Positions 8,678 to 17,149 are shown, counted from the first letter of the stretch. The stretch: 64,000 nucleotides of DNA from Solibacillus isronensis (GCF_900168685.1 NZ_FVZN01000014.1:1860001-1924000); one strand, 5' to 3'. The notes: a model not told the origin generated them from the sequence alone. Numbers and translations: made by a program.

Positions 8678-9631
8678 TTATACTGTAGCTTCAGCTTCTA
8701 ATAATTCAATCGCTTGTTGAACTTGCTCTTCCGTTAAGTTATGACGGACGATATAACGATTGCGTTCATGTTTTGTACATTCGATTGTACAACCACCTAA
8801 ATGCTTCGCTTCGTTCTCCTCTGATGCAATGATTTGCTCATTACATTCAGGGTTAGCACAATTAATGTAGCGTTCACATGGTGTTCCATCAAAGTGGTCA
8901 CGTCCAACAATAACATGCTCCACCTGGTTGATCGGCACTGTCAGACGCTCATCGAATACATACATTTGACCATCCCATAGCTGACCTTTAGCAACCGGGT
9001 CTTTCCCGTATGTCGCAACGCCACCATGTAATTGACCAACATCACCGAAACCTTCACGCTTCATCCAGCCTGAGAATTTTTCACAGCGGATTCCGCCTGT
9101 ACAATATGTTAATACATTTTTACCTTCAAATAATTCACGGTTTTCACGTACCCATTGCGGTGTATCACGGAAGTTCTTTACTTCTGGACGAATTGCACCG
9201 CGGAAGTGACCGACATCATATTCATATGTGTTACGTACATCTAGTACGACTGTATTTTCGTCTTGCATTTCTTCCAGGAATTGCTCTGGAGATAAATAGC
9301 GACCCGTTAATTCATGCGGGTTCACATCTTCTTCTAAACCTAAATTTACAAGCTCTGGGCGTGGACGTACATGCATTTTTTTGAACGCATGGCCTTCTGC
9401 TGGATCGATTTTGAAAACAATCCCTTTGAACAATGGATGTGCTTCCATCATATCGATATAGTTTTGTGTTTGCTCAATCGTTCCTGAAACCGTACCGTTA
9501 ATCCCTTCACGGGCAACTAAAATACGTCCTTTTAATCCAATTTCTTTACATGCAGCTAAATGCTCTGCTGAAAAAGCAGCTGGATCTTCAATCGTTGTGT
9601 AATGATAATACAATAATACTTGATAATTCAT
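8678..9631 (-). CDS. trhO: tRNA uridine(34) hydroxylase TrhO (rhodanese family)
   Basis: TrhO makes 5-hydroxyuridine at tRNA position 34, the first step toward 5-methoxyuridine in Gram-positive bacteria. The 317-residue protein has an N-terminal acylphosphatase-like part (about 1-95), a rhodanese domain (about 125-215) with the active-site loop [11 protein letters not shown] (Cys177), and a C-terminal cysteine-rich part with [10 protein letters not shown] and GCTIECTKH. The ATG at 9631 has AGGTG at good distance; a GTG three codons upstream has none. It is monocistronic, with its own terminator. Confidence 0.93.
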   Translation of the reverse strand: MNYQVLLYYHYTTIEDPAAFSAEHLAACKEIGLKGRILVAREGINGTVSGTIEQTQNYIDMMEAHPLFKGIVFKIDPAEGHAFKKMHVRPRPELVNLGLEEDVNPHELTGRYLSPEQFLEEMQDENTVVLDVRNTYEYDVGHFRGAIRPEVKNFRDTPQWVRENRELFEGKNVLTYCTGGIRCEKFSGWMKREGFGDVGQLHGGVATYGKDPVAKGQLWDGQMYVFDERLTVPINQVEHVIVGRDHFDGTPCERYINCANPECNEQIIASEENEAKHLGGCTIECTKHERNRYIVRHNLTEEQVQQAIELLEAEATV

Positions 9632-9753
9632 TTTTTTCACCTATCATTCAATATATTTGCAGGATATACCTGATAGTTTAAAACTACCTTACAATGATAC
9701 GTGATTTCCGATAAAATTGCCATCATTAATTAGGCGGAGGTTTTTAGAAATAA

Positions 9754-9782
9754 TTAACTATTCTTTTTAATATTAGTATAAT
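9754..9782 (+). promoter_or_regulatory. promoter of the 49-residue membrane protein gene
   Basis: TTAACT (9754-9759), a 17-nt spacer and TATAAT (9777-9782), about 34 nt before the GTG start. Confidence 0.55.
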
Positions 9783-9815
9783 AGATGAGATACTAATTTG
9801 AATGGAGGAATTATT

Positions 9816-9965
9816 GTGGGCTTTTTCAGCTTCGCATTACTAATCATCATTACCTTTACCGCATTGGCAATCGAAAGAATCCTCAAAGACATACGATCAC
9901 AGAACAAAGAAATTATTGAGCTATTATCTAAAACTGATGTGGACAATAATAATAGACTGCAATAA
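9816..9965 (+). CDS. small single-span membrane protein, 49 residues
   Basis: This short gene starts at GTG with GGAGG 7 nt upstream and a sigma-A-like promoter before it. The product has one N-terminal membrane helix (FSFALLIIITFTALAI, about residues 4-19) followed by a charged amphipathic helix IERILKDIRSQNKEIIELL, likely a short coiled coil facing the cytoplasm, and an N/D-rich tail. Small Bacillales membrane proteins of this plan are common, but I do not know its function. Its stop codon lies one base from the end of the convergent VOC gene. Confidence 0.75.
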   Translation: MGFFSFALLIIITFTALAIERILKDIRSQNKEIIELLSKTDVDNNNRLQ

Positions 9966-9966
9966 G

Positions 9967-10329
9967 TTAGATTGGTTGAATCATCTCCACTCTATTTCCG
10001 AAAGGGTCTCTAAATTCAAATCGTTCATAGTTAGGAATCGGTACAGAGTCCAAAATCTCAATTTCATTTTCCATCAATACGTTTCTCCAATAAGAAATAT
10101 CTTCAACTTTGTAGGCCAGATGTGCTTTAGTTGTGAGCCGATTAAAGCCATCTTCTGTCCCTACATGTACTTCCTGACTTCCTACTTGCAGCCAAAAGCC
10201 TCCTCGCCCCTGCAATGCAGAAGGTTTTGAAATTTCCTTTAAACCTAATACTTTACAATAGAAATCTTTCCCTGCTTCCTCATTACCTTTGGGAATTGTT
10301 ATTTGTGCGTGGTGTAAACCAATTATCAT
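9967..10329 (-). CDS. VOC (glyoxalase/bleomycin-resistance) family protein
   Basis: This is a 120-residue single-module vicinal-oxygen-chelate protein. The two beta-alpha-beta-beta-beta motifs are visible: HHAQITIPKGNEEAGKDFY at the start, GGFWLQVG and HLAYKV in the middle, and DPFGNRVEMIQ at the end. Candidate metal ligands are the first His pair, the His of KAHLAYKV and the Glu of RVEMI. The start ATG at 10329 has a long purine-rich AGGAGG region. The substrate cannot be told from sequence; members include lyases, dioxygenases and resistance proteins. It is convergent with the 49-residue gene. Confidence 0.88.
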   Translation of the reverse strand: MIIGLHHAQITIPKGNEEAGKDFYCKVLGLKEISKPSALQGRGGFWLQVGSQEVHVGTEDGFNRLTTKAHLAYKVEDISYWRNVLMENEIEILDSVPIPNYERFEFRDPFGNRVEMIQPI

Positions 10330-10635
10330 TTGCTTTCCTCCTCTTCCTCTTCTTCCATTATCTTACTTAAAATAAGACATAAACAAAATGATAGGTTATT
10401 TATGTAAATCCATAATTTTTTCTTATCCTTCTTAATTGCTAGTTAAATTTTAAAAATACTAGCACTTAGGGATCATCCGTAAATTTTTTTCGTTATTATC
10501 CTATTACTTAAATACCATTAAATTCAATTAAATGGTATAATATGTTTGAAGTAGAAATACATTCTTATCCTACATAAAAGAGTGAAAGTAATGTTTTTGT
10601 ACTAACTTAGAAGCAATTGCGGAAGGATATAACAT
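10330..10635. other. divergent intergenic region
   Basis: This region separates the VOC gene from the oxygenase gene. Apart from the palindrome/promoter at 10513-10541, I see only AT-rich sequence. A candidate minus-strand promoter (TTGTTT, 18 nt, GATAAT) lies near the VOC start but is weak. Confidence 0.4.
10513..10541 (+). promoter_or_regulatory. extended -10 promoter overlapping a 25-bp palindrome
   Basis: TGGTATAAT (10533-10541) is an extended -10 element. It overlaps the right arm of a 25-bp inverted repeat, TACCATT...AATGGTA (10513-10537), with only one mismatched pair. This is a classical repressor layout for the downstream oxygenase gene. Confidence 0.55.
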
Positions 10636-11271
10636 ATGACAACAGAAGTTTCGATTTTACCTTTTCAATCTGTTTATTCAATTGATAATCGTACGATAAC
10701 AGCAGAGGTTCTTCATGAAGAACCGCTCATTGTAAAGTTTTCGAATGTTTTAAGTGATGAGGAATGTCAGAATTTAATCGATTGTGCTTCTTCACGTTTG
10801 GAGAGATCCAAATTGGCAAAAAAAGAAGTAAGTCCGATTCGTACGAGCAGTGGTATGTTTTTTGAGGAGAATGAAAATCCGCTTATTTCACAAATCGAAA
10901 AACGGATTAGCAGCCTGATGCATCTTCCAATAGAACATGCCGAGGGTCTACAAGTTTTACATTACGAACCCGGTCAGGAATTTAAGGCACACTTTGATTT
11001 CTTTGGTCCAAATCACCCTTCAAGCAGTAATAATCGCATTAGCACGTTAGTAGTTTACTTAAATAATGTAGAAGAAGGAGGCGTTACAACGTTTCCTAAT
11101 TTAGGTATCCTAACAGTACCGGAGAGAGGTTCAGCGGTTTACTTTGAATATTTCTACAATGATCAAAAATTAAATGAGCTTACCCTTCATAGTGGTGAGC
11201 CAGTAATACGAGGCGAAAAATGGGTTGCTACCCAATGGATGCGGAAAAAACAAATCCGCGAACGGTTTTAA
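10636..11271 (+). CDS. prolyl 4-hydroxylase-like 2-oxoglutarate/Fe(II) oxygenase
   Basis: This 211-residue enzyme resembles the free-standing bacterial prolyl 4-hydroxylases, such as that of Bacillus anthracis (about 216 residues). The double-stranded beta-helix carries the iron triad His119 and Asp121 (HFDFF) and His185 (LHSGEP), and the 2-oxoglutarate Lys195 in GEKWVATQW. The sequence LHYEPGQEFKAHFDFFG is the family signature. ATG at 10636 follows a GGAAGGAT site. The target protein is unknown; collagen-like proteins and EF-Tu are known targets of relatives. It may be co-transcribed with the DUF2071 gene 53 nt downstream. Confidence 0.9.
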   Translation: MTTEVSILPFQSVYSIDNRTITAEVLHEEPLIVKFSNVLSDEECQNLIDCASSRLERSKLAKKEVSPIRTSSGMFFEENENPLISQIEKRISSLMHLPIEHAEGLQVLHYEPGQEFKAHFDFFGPNHPSSSNNRISTLVVYLNNVEEGGVTTFPNLGILTVPERGSAVYFEYFYNDQKLNELTLHSGEPVIRGEKWVATQWMRKKQIRERF

Positions 11272-11324
11272 TCCAGTTCAAGAGATTTTATTAATTACAA
11301 TAGATGTGAAGGAAGTGACTAGCT

Positions 11325-12101
11325 GTGGTGGAGCTCCTAAACATACAAGAAAACAAATGGGATGACAGTCATCGTCCTTGGCCACTGCCAAATTTACCCT
11401 GGGGGATGAAACAAACGTGGAGTGATCTGTTATTTGCCCATTATCCCGTTAAATATGAGGTTTTGCGGAAGTTAGTTCCAAATGCGATGGAACTGGATTC
11501 TTACGACGGTGTGTGCTGGGTTGGGGTTGTCCCGTTTCGCATGTCCGGTGTGAGGCTTCGGGGATTGCCGTCAGTTCCGGGTACCGCCGAATTTCCGGAA
11601 CTTAATGTGCGCACCTATGTAACGATTGATGGAAAACCTGGCATATACTTTTTCAGTTTGGATGCGGATAATTGGCCGGCTGTAAAAGGTGCCCGCACAT
11701 TTTTCCATTTACCTTACCATTACGCTAAGATGGATATTAAAAACTTTGATGATACAGTACTGTTTGAAAGCAAAAGGCGCGATCAATCAGACATTGTATT
11801 CGCGGCCCGCTATAAACCCGTTTCCGAACCGTTTATCGCGGTAAACGGTTCCTTTGAAGAATGGATTGCCGAGCGTTACTGCTTCTACACATTAAATGCT
11901 TCAGGTGTCCCGGTGCGCTGTGATATTTTGCACCACCCATGGATCTTACAAGAAGCAGAAGGTGAAATTACCCTTAATACAACGCTGTCCAAGCAAGGGA
12001 TTATTATGGAAAATGATCAACCGATCCTGCACTTCTCTAAAAAAATCGATGTCCGAGCATGGCCATTAGTAAGCCCTGCTACCGGCAGATTACGTTTTTA
12101 G
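11325..12101 (+). CDS. DUF2071 (YqjF-like) protein
   Basis: This 258-residue protein belongs to the DUF2071/YqjF family, an acetoacetate-decarboxylase-like fold with no settled function. Recognisable segments are QTWSDLLFAHYPV near residue 31, VGVVPFRMSGVRLRG near 68, and NVRTYVTIDGKPGIYFFSLDA near 96. No signal or membrane segment is seen. It starts with GTG at 11325 (a second GTG follows directly), with AAGGAAG about 9 nt upstream. It sits after the hydroxylase gene on the same strand, so the two may share a transcript. Confidence 0.85.
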   Translation: MVELLNIQENKWDDSHRPWPLPNLPWGMKQTWSDLLFAHYPVKYEVLRKLVPNAMELDSYDGVCWVGVVPFRMSGVRLRGLPSVPGTAEFPELNVRTYVTIDGKPGIYFFSLDADNWPAVKGARTFFHLPYHYAKMDIKNFDDTVLFESKRRDQSDIVFAARYKPVSEPFIAVNGSFEEWIAERYCFYTLNASGVPVRCDILHHPWILQEAEGEITLNTTLSKQGIIMENDQPILHFSKKIDVRAWPLVSPATGRLRF

Positions 12102-12133
12102 GGTGAGTGAGCTGTGTTTCTTTCCATAAAACA

Positions 12134-12169
12134 AAAACGCAACCCATTATTATATATGAGTTGCGTTTT
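12134..12169. terminator. bidirectional terminator between DUF2071 gene and nrdJ
   Basis: AAAACGCAAC (12134-12143) pairs perfectly with GTTGCGTTTT (12160-12169). A/T runs on both sides suit both convergent genes. Confidence 0.8.
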
Positions 12170-12176
12170 CTTTAGT

Positions 12177-13961
12177 TTATAAACCGCATTTCAGCTGTGC
12201 ACCACAGTTTGTACATGTGTTGCAGCCGCCCATTTCTTCTACCGTACCTTGACGGCAAACCGGGCATGTATTACCAACTTCAGAACCAATTGTCACGTCT
12301 GTATCTGTTAACGGTTTGATTGTATCCACTAACACCACTTGACGTTTAACTTGGTCTTCCGATTGTTTTAATTCTTCAAACTCCAATTGCTCATCTGAAT
12401 TTGCTTCTTCAGCTTTTAAAGTCAGTACTTGCGTATCGCGAGATCCATCGACATACACTGTACCGCCCTTAGCACCGCCGCGGTATAGACGCTCGTACAC
12501 TTTTTGTACTTGCTCTACGCCATAGCCCTTTGGTGCGTTTACTGTTTTCGAAATCGATGAATCAATCCAGTTTTGAATGATACATTGAACATCTGCATGT
12601 GCTTCAGCAGAAAGCTCCATTGATGATTTGAACCACTCCGGTAAATTATTTTCATCCACACCCGGGTTCGCTTCTAAATACTCTTTTACAATTTCAGCTT
12701 TTACTTCAATAAACTTCCCTAGACGACCTGAACGGTAGTATGTGAAGCTGAAGTAAGGTTCAAGCCCTGTTGCAACTCCGACCATTGTACCAGTAGATCC
12801 CGTAGGTGCAACCGTCAATAAATGCGAGTTACGAATACCATTTGCCACAATATTTTCGCGAATGTGCTTTGGCATTTTTTTCATGAAGCCTGTGTTAATG
12901 AATGCTTCACGTAAACGTGCTGTTTCAGCTTCTGTTTGTCCTTCAAGGAACGGGAAGCTGCCGCGCTCTGTTGCCAGTTCAACTGACTCTTCATACGCTG
13001 CAACCGCAATTGTTTTGAAGATTTCATCAACTAGTGCATTGCCTTCTTCAGAGCCGTACTCTTTTTCACAGTAGATCAACAAGTCGGCAAGACCCATTAC
13101 ACCAAGACCAACTCGGCGTTCACCTAGTGCCTGCTTTTTATTTTCTTCCAGGAAGTACGGCGTTGCATCAATTACATTATCCTGCATACGTACGCCAACT
13201 TTTACCGTTTTGCGTAACGCGTTAAAATCAACTGTTTTCGTTTCTTTATCTGCAAACTTCGCCAAGTTAACAGCAGCCAAGTTACAAACGGAATATGGTG
13301 CTAATGGTTGTTCTCCACAAGGATTCGTCGCAACTACTTTCTGACCGTACGCTTTTGCGTTTGTCATGTCGTTTGCGTTATCAATGAAGAAAATTCCCGG
13401 TTCTGCTGCATAAGTTGCGCAGACATTGATTAAATTCCACAGTTCTTTTGCTTTGATTGTGCGATACGTACGAACCGGATAACCAAGTTTCTCCCATTCT
13501 CGTACGTCGCCAACTTCATGCCATTTTTCATTGTAATCCAGCATTTGAGCCGGAGTGTAGTTCTCTACATCCGGGAAGCGTAATTCGAAGTCCTGATCGT
13601 TTTCTACAGCAGCCATAAACTCTTTCGTTAATGTAACCGAAATGTTGGCGCCTGTTAGGAAATCCGGATTATGGACTGAATACGTTCCGCCATCACGTAG
13701 CTTCGTTTCAGCGTCACGAATAATCGCTTCGTTAAATCCGCCAAAACCTTCAATATTTTTATAGTTCACAATGCCTTGATACATCGCATCTTCCTGCTGT
13801 GTTAAAGGCTTGAATTTTAATTTTTCTTTTGCTAAGCGGATAATTGATTCATCTGCTGTATTCTCGATCAAATAACGCAGAATACGCGGATTTTGCATTT
13901 TTGAAATGATGAACTCCACAATATCCGGATGCCAATCTGCCAGCATAATCATTTGTGCTCC
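12177..13961 (-). CDS. nrdJ: class II (adenosylcobalamin-dependent) ribonucleotide reductase, 3' exon
   Basis: This exon encodes the C-terminal 594 residues of NrdJ, which reduces ribonucleotides to deoxyribonucleotides with a B12-derived radical. It contains the catalytic NPCGEQPLAPYSVCNLA segment (radical and redox cysteines), GLGVMGLADLL, the loop LTVAPTGSTGTM and a C-terminal cysteine-rich tail TCPVCRQG...CNTCTNCGAQLKCGL that probably relays electrons. The exon begins with GGA GCA CAA directly after the intron. The apparent ATG one codon upstream is made of intron bases. Joined to 14656-15438 it gives one 855-residue protein. Conservation of both halves argues that the gene is functional. 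Confidence 0.93.
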   Translation of the reverse strand, partial: GAQMIMLADWHPDIVEFIISKMQNPRILRYLIENTADESIIRLAKEKLKFKPLTQQEDAMYQGIVNYKNIEGFGGFNEAIIRDAETKLRDGGTYSVHNPDFLTGANISVTLTKEFMAAVENDQDFELRFPDVENYTPAQMLDYNEKWHEVGDVREWEKLGYPVRTYRTIKAKELWNLINVCATYAAEPGIFFIDNANDMTNAKAYGQKVVATNPCGEQPLAPYSVCNLAAVNLAKFADKETKTVDFNALRKTVKVGVRMQDNVIDATPYFLEENKKQALGERRVGLGVMGLADLLIYCEKEYGSEEGNALVDEIFKTIAVAAYEESVELATERGSFPFLEGQTEAETARLREAFINTGFMKKMPKHIRENIVANGIRNSHLLTVAPTGSTGTMVGVATGLEPYFSFTYYRSGRLGKFIEVKAEIVKEYLEANPGVDENNLPEWFKSSMELSAEAHADVQCIIQNWIDSSISKTVNAPKGYGVEQVQKVYERLYRGGAKGGTVYVDGSRDTQVLTLKAEEANSDEQLEFEELKQSEDQVKRQVVLVDTIKPLTDTDVTIGSEVGNTCPVCRQGTVEEMGGCNTCTNCGAQLKCGL

Positions 13962-14655
13962 CATTTTTTGTTACTCTTTTACAAAGAGGTACGGTCATTT
14001 CTGCCGTACTCTCATGCTTTCACATGAGATCAGACTATATCATCAAAGAAAAAAGTATTTCATATTTTCGATTTAACTTAATATCACCATAGGAATATAA
14101 CTTTTCATAAATCGCTTTAACATCAGATTTTCTAGAAATCATTAAATCTGCACAACCTTGTTTGTCAGAAATTGCATAAACATTTTTCGCTACTCCAAAT
14201 TTCTTTAAAAAGCTCAATATGTCCTGTAGCATAATTCGATTTCCTGTAAAACCTATTCGCGCATTTAAATAGCCATTTCTAATAAAAACCTCTGCTTATA
14301 TTAAGAATTTTAGCAATGTCGACTTGACTATATCCTTGGTTATGAAGTTGAATAATCGAAAATATTAATTCTTCCTTGTCTCGCGCCTTGTATCTACGTT
14401 GCCGTTTGATACAATTTACTTTCTCCATTGTTTTCAATATTAAATCCTCCTAACTTGCAAAAGATTATCAATAAAAACTTTAGGAAATTTCAATAGTCGT
14501 TGAACCTTCACCTTTGTTTCCAAAGATGCTTGGCTGCTGATTGCCCAATCTTTCTTCTTTTTGAACATTCACACTCACCGTTTCCAGTCATGTTGTAGTG
14601 AAGAAAGCTCTAAGGGTGTTCCAGCAATTCGCGAGATTACGTCGCCGAGTAGTTA
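13962..14655 (-). other. group I intron, 694 nt, inserted in nrdJ
   Basis: The interruption falls between codons for GGSRR and GAQMIM, contiguous in NrdJ proteins. The 5' exon ends in CGTCGT, which pairs with intron GCGACG through a terminal U-G pair (P1), and the intron ends in G. Core elements are readable on the minus strand: P AATTGCTGG (14629-14621), Q AATCAGCAGCCAAGC (14542-14528), R GTTCAACGACTA (14505-14494) and S ATATAGTCTG (14040-14031). R and S form P7 (GACTAT/ATAGTC), and P and Q form P4 (TGCTG/CAGCA). P9-type hairpins follow at 14011-14028, 13989-14009 and 13974-13988. A homing-endonuclease remnant occupies the P8 region. Confidence 0.92.
14035..14437 (-). pseudogene. degenerate LAGLIDADG-type homing endonuclease gene inside the intron
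   Basis: There are two reading-frame pieces. The first (14279-14437) starts at TTG after AGGAGG and encodes 52 residues with a helix-turn-helix (LHNQGYSQVDIAKILNIS) before a TAG. A +1 shift continues into a second frame ending at 14035, with NARIGFTGNRIML and the C-terminal signature RKSDVKAIYEKLYSYG, LNRKYEI typical of LAGLIDADG endonucleases. No LAGLIDADG helix remains. The stop codon overlaps the intron S element, the usual nesting of such genes. The product is probably inactive. Confidence 0.7.
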
Positions 14656-15438
14656 ACGACGTGACCCACCTTGCTCAACAAGATGTGTCAGCTTAGCAAT
14701 ATCATCAAGCCAGCTTACCGATCCGCTAGATTTACCGTTTACACCGCGCGCCAATGTGTTACGCGGGCGAAGTGTTGAACCGTTCGTACCAACACCACCA
14801 CCACGGCTCATAATTTCCATTACTTGCTTACGGTGATCACTGATGCCTTCACGGGAATCGGCTACAAATGGCATTACATAACAGTTGAAGAATGTTACTT
14901 CAGTTTCTGAACCTGCTCCATAAATTACTCGTCCTGCAGGGATAAAGTTCATCGACACAAGCTCTTCATAAAACTTCCCGAACCATTCCTGGCGCTTTTC
15001 TTCTGTTTTTTCAACTGAAGCTAAGCCTGTCGCATTACGTTTCGCAATTTGCTCATAAAAAATTTCGAGCGGCTTTTCAATAATATCCAATGACCGTTCG
15101 ATAATGCCTGTCTCTTGTTCTTCGCCTTCTAATACGTGACGGTAATCTTCATCAATTTTAATAAGGGCGGTTTTCTTTTCCTGATTAATCGAATGAATAA
15201 TGCCAAGTCCACGCGCCGGGAATTTTGGATCTTGTTTCACTGTCAAAACAACAAAATCCCCTGTTTTTAATGTTTTCTTTTCCGTATCTTTAAAAGAATA
15301 ACGGTCAATCATTACAAGACGAGATACACCTTTATGCGTAATATGCATATCCGGTGTGATCGGGTGCACTTGAGGAAATTGCTCAATATCTTGATTTAAT
15401 TGATTGACTTGGATGGATTGTTCTAAAACACTTGCCAC
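14656..15438 (-). CDS. nrdJ: class II ribonucleotide reductase, 5' exon
   Basis: This exon encodes the N-terminal 261 residues of NrdJ. It includes the ten-strand barrel entry EVTFFNCYVMPF with a redox cysteine, SREGISDHRKQVMEIMSRGGGVGTNGSTLRPR and the end SWLDDIAKLTHLVEQGGSRR. The GTG at 15438 has AAGGGGGG 8 nt upstream, whereas a TTG at 15495 has no ribosome site. Without splicing, translation would stop at the TAA formed by the first intron bases. Two NrdR-like boxes upstream suggest NrdR repression. No class I nrdEF genes are in the window. Confidence 0.9.
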
Positions 15439-15508
15439 CGCGTAAGCCCCCCTTTGAACGATTTTGTAAATTCCATTCCCTACATTTTTCTCCAATAAAC
15501 ACTTTTAT

Positions 15509-15556
15509 ATACAATATATTGTGTTTTATTAGATATTTTTATTCTATATGTAGGGT
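15509..15556. promoter_or_regulatory. pair of NrdR-box-like sites upstream of nrdJ
   Basis: Box 1 (15509-15524) contains the palindrome ACAATATATTGT and fits the known NrdR consensus acaCwAtATaTwGtgt at nearly all positions. Box 2 (15541-15556) has CTATATGTAG in the matching frame. Their starts are 32 bp apart, about three helical turns, the spacing expected for paired NrdR sites. The promoter itself is not clear. Confidence 0.7.
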
Positions 15557-15571
15557 TAAATGATTTCATTT

Positions 15572-15595
15572 AAAAAGATTACAATAAATCTTTTT
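15572..15595 (-). terminator. possible weak terminator of lipM
   Basis: AAAAAGATT (15572-15580) pairs with AATCTTTTT (15587-15595). The stem is AT-rich and ends in T's on the minus strand. Confidence 0.35.
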
Positions 15596-15699
15596 TTCAA
15601 ACAAGGGGTTGATTTTTTTTTCTTTTTGTTAAATCCATCTATATCAACGTTTCGGGTATAAAAATTTTTTTACAAAAAATAAAAACACACGTTCGCAAA

Positions 15700-16533
15700 C
15701 TATTTTTTGAAATTCCATTCATCTGTTAAATATTTATTTTGCATCAATTGTTCTACATATTGCGTTTGCTGCTCCGTTAATTCATAAGGAATTAGTTCTA
15801 TGTCCAAAGCTACTTCAAACCCTTTAGAAAATGCATTCACACATTGCTCAATTGTAAATGGTGTGTCAACAAACTGATTCATCGCAACCGCTTTTTCCGG
15901 TAACTTTTTACGCATTCGTTCTTTTGCCTCTTCCGTAGCAAAATTAAATACCGATAGCAGCAGCTCTTCGTTGAGATCCAGTAAAATAGCGCCATGCTGC
16001 AAAATCACACCTTTTTGACGTGTTTGTGCACTTCCCGCAACCTTCTTCCCTTCAACCACCAGCTCATACCAGCTTGGCGCATCAAAACATACCGCACTTT
16101 TCGGTTTCTTCAGATCATCCAGTTGTTCTTTCGTCTCCGGCACACTAAAATAAGCATCCAGTCCTAAACGACGGAACCCTTGTAAAATTCCTTCGCTAAT
16201 GACACGATATGCCTCTGTAACAGTCTCCGGCATATTTGGGTAGCTCTCTGTCACAATCACTGAATATGTAAGCTCCTGGTCATGTAAAACGGCACGTCCG
16301 CCTGTAGGTCGACGGATGAAACCTAAGTTTTGCTTTTTTACAGCTTCTAAATTAATATCTTTATGTACTTGCTGGAAATAACCGATTGATAATGTTGCAG
16401 GGTTCCACTCATAAAAACGAATAACCGGCGGAATTTCCCCTTGGCTATGCCAATCCAGTAACGCTTCGTCCAGTGCCATATTATAGGCCGGGTTGCATGG
16501 ACCCGAATTTATAAAATACCATTGTTTTTTCAC
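15700..16533 (-). CDS. lipM: octanoyl-[GcvH]:protein N-octanoyltransferase LipM
   Basis: LipM transfers octanoate from acyl carrier protein to GcvH in lipoate synthesis. The 277-residue protein has the biotin/lipoate protein ligase fold, with [19 protein letters not shown] (about 74-93), the catalytic Cys149 in [12 protein letters not shown] and the lysine motif GKKVAGSAQ. The length matches the B. subtilis enzyme (278). GTG at 16533 has GGAGG 9 nt upstream; an ATG eight codons earlier lacks a site. Placement beside yqhL and gcv genes is as in B. subtilis and supports LipM rather than a lipoate ligase. Confidence 0.92.
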   Translation of the reverse strand: MKKQWYFINSGPCNPAYNMALDEALLDWHSQGEIPPVIRFYEWNPATLSIGYFQQVHKDINLEAVKKQNLGFIRRPTGGRAVLHDQELTYSVIVTESYPNMPETVTEAYRVISEGILQGFRRLGLDAYFSVPETKEQLDDLKKPKSAVCFDAPSWYELVVEGKKVAGSAQTRQKGVILQHGAILLDLNEELLLSVFNFATEEAKERMRKKLPEKAVAMNQFVDTPFTIEQCVNAFSKGFEVALDIELIPYELTEQQTQYVEQLMQNKYLTDEWNFKK

Positions 16534-16571
16534 AATTTCTCGCCTCCACCAATTCATTTTAACAAACTCGC

Positions 16572-16600
16572 TCGACTAACTCTAGTTCATCTCTTATAAT
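16572..16600 (+). promoter_or_regulatory. sigma-A promoter of yqhL
   Basis: TCGACT (16572-16577), a 17-nt spacer and TATAAT (16595-16600), 33 nt before the GTG start. Confidence 0.65.
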
Positions 16601-16632
16601 AGATAGTACAGAAAGAAAGGGGCAATATCGCA

Positions 16633-17016
16633 GTGACAATTTTATATACGATACTAGTAATTTTAGTAGTAATCGTTGCTTACGTAGTAATCAACTCTAT
16701 GCGCTTAAAAAAATCCGTAACAAATTTAACACAGGAGCAATTTATCGAAGGCTACCGTAAAGCACAATTAATCGATTTACGCGAACCTAAAGAATTTGAA
16801 GCGGGACACATTTTAGGTGCTCGAAACATTCCAATGACGCAACTTAATACACGTCATAAAGAAATCCGTCCAGATCTGCCTGTATACCTTTACTGTCAAA
16901 ACTCTGGCCGTAGTGCACGAGCAGCGCTGACATTAAAGAAAAAAGGCTATAGCCAACTGTTCCAATTACAAGGCGGCTTCAAAACATGGACAGGTAAAGT
17001 TAAATCGAAAAACTAA
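16633..17016 (+). CDS. yqhL: membrane-anchored rhodanese-domain protein YqhL
   Basis: This 127-residue protein has one N-terminal membrane helix (about residues 3-21) and a rhodanese domain (about 35-122) with LIDLREPKEFEAGHILGARNI and the active-site loop YCQNSGRSA (Cys88). Rhodaneses bind sulfane sulfur as a persulfide on that cysteine; the acceptor is not known here. It starts at GTG 16633, with AAAGGGG about 10 nt upstream. It is divergent from lipM and next to the glycine cleavage genes, an order shared with B. subtilis yqhL. Confidence 0.88.
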   Translation: MTILYTILVILVVIVAYVVINSMRLKKSVTNLTQEQFIEGYRKAQLIDLREPKEFEAGHILGARNIPMTQLNTRHKEIRPDLPVYLYCQNSGRSARAALTLKKKGYSQLFQLQGGFKTWTGKVKSKN

Positions 17017-17025
17017 TTTTAAAAG

Positions 17026-17050
17026 TTCTCTACATTGTAGAGGGCTTTTT
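17026..17050 (+). terminator. terminator of yqhL
   Basis: CTCTAC (17028-17033) and GTAGAG (17037-17042) form a short stem followed by GGGCTTTTT and further T's. Confidence 0.7.
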
Positions 17051-17149
17051 AATTTTTATTCAACGGCCCAACGAATCGAAATTATCTGATTATCAGTAGT
17101 TTCTACTATTATATAGTGACACGTAAGAAGTCTAACCTTACTCATAGAA

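Noticed and set aside
12177-13964. Stand-alone C-terminal RNR gene starting at the ATG at 13964
   Set aside because: The ATG is formed by the last bases of the intron, and the protein would lack the N-terminal part. The joined exons explain it better.
13962-14655. Intein in nrdJ
   Set aside because: The insert has stop codons in all frames near its start and shows group I intron core elements, not intein splicing motifs.
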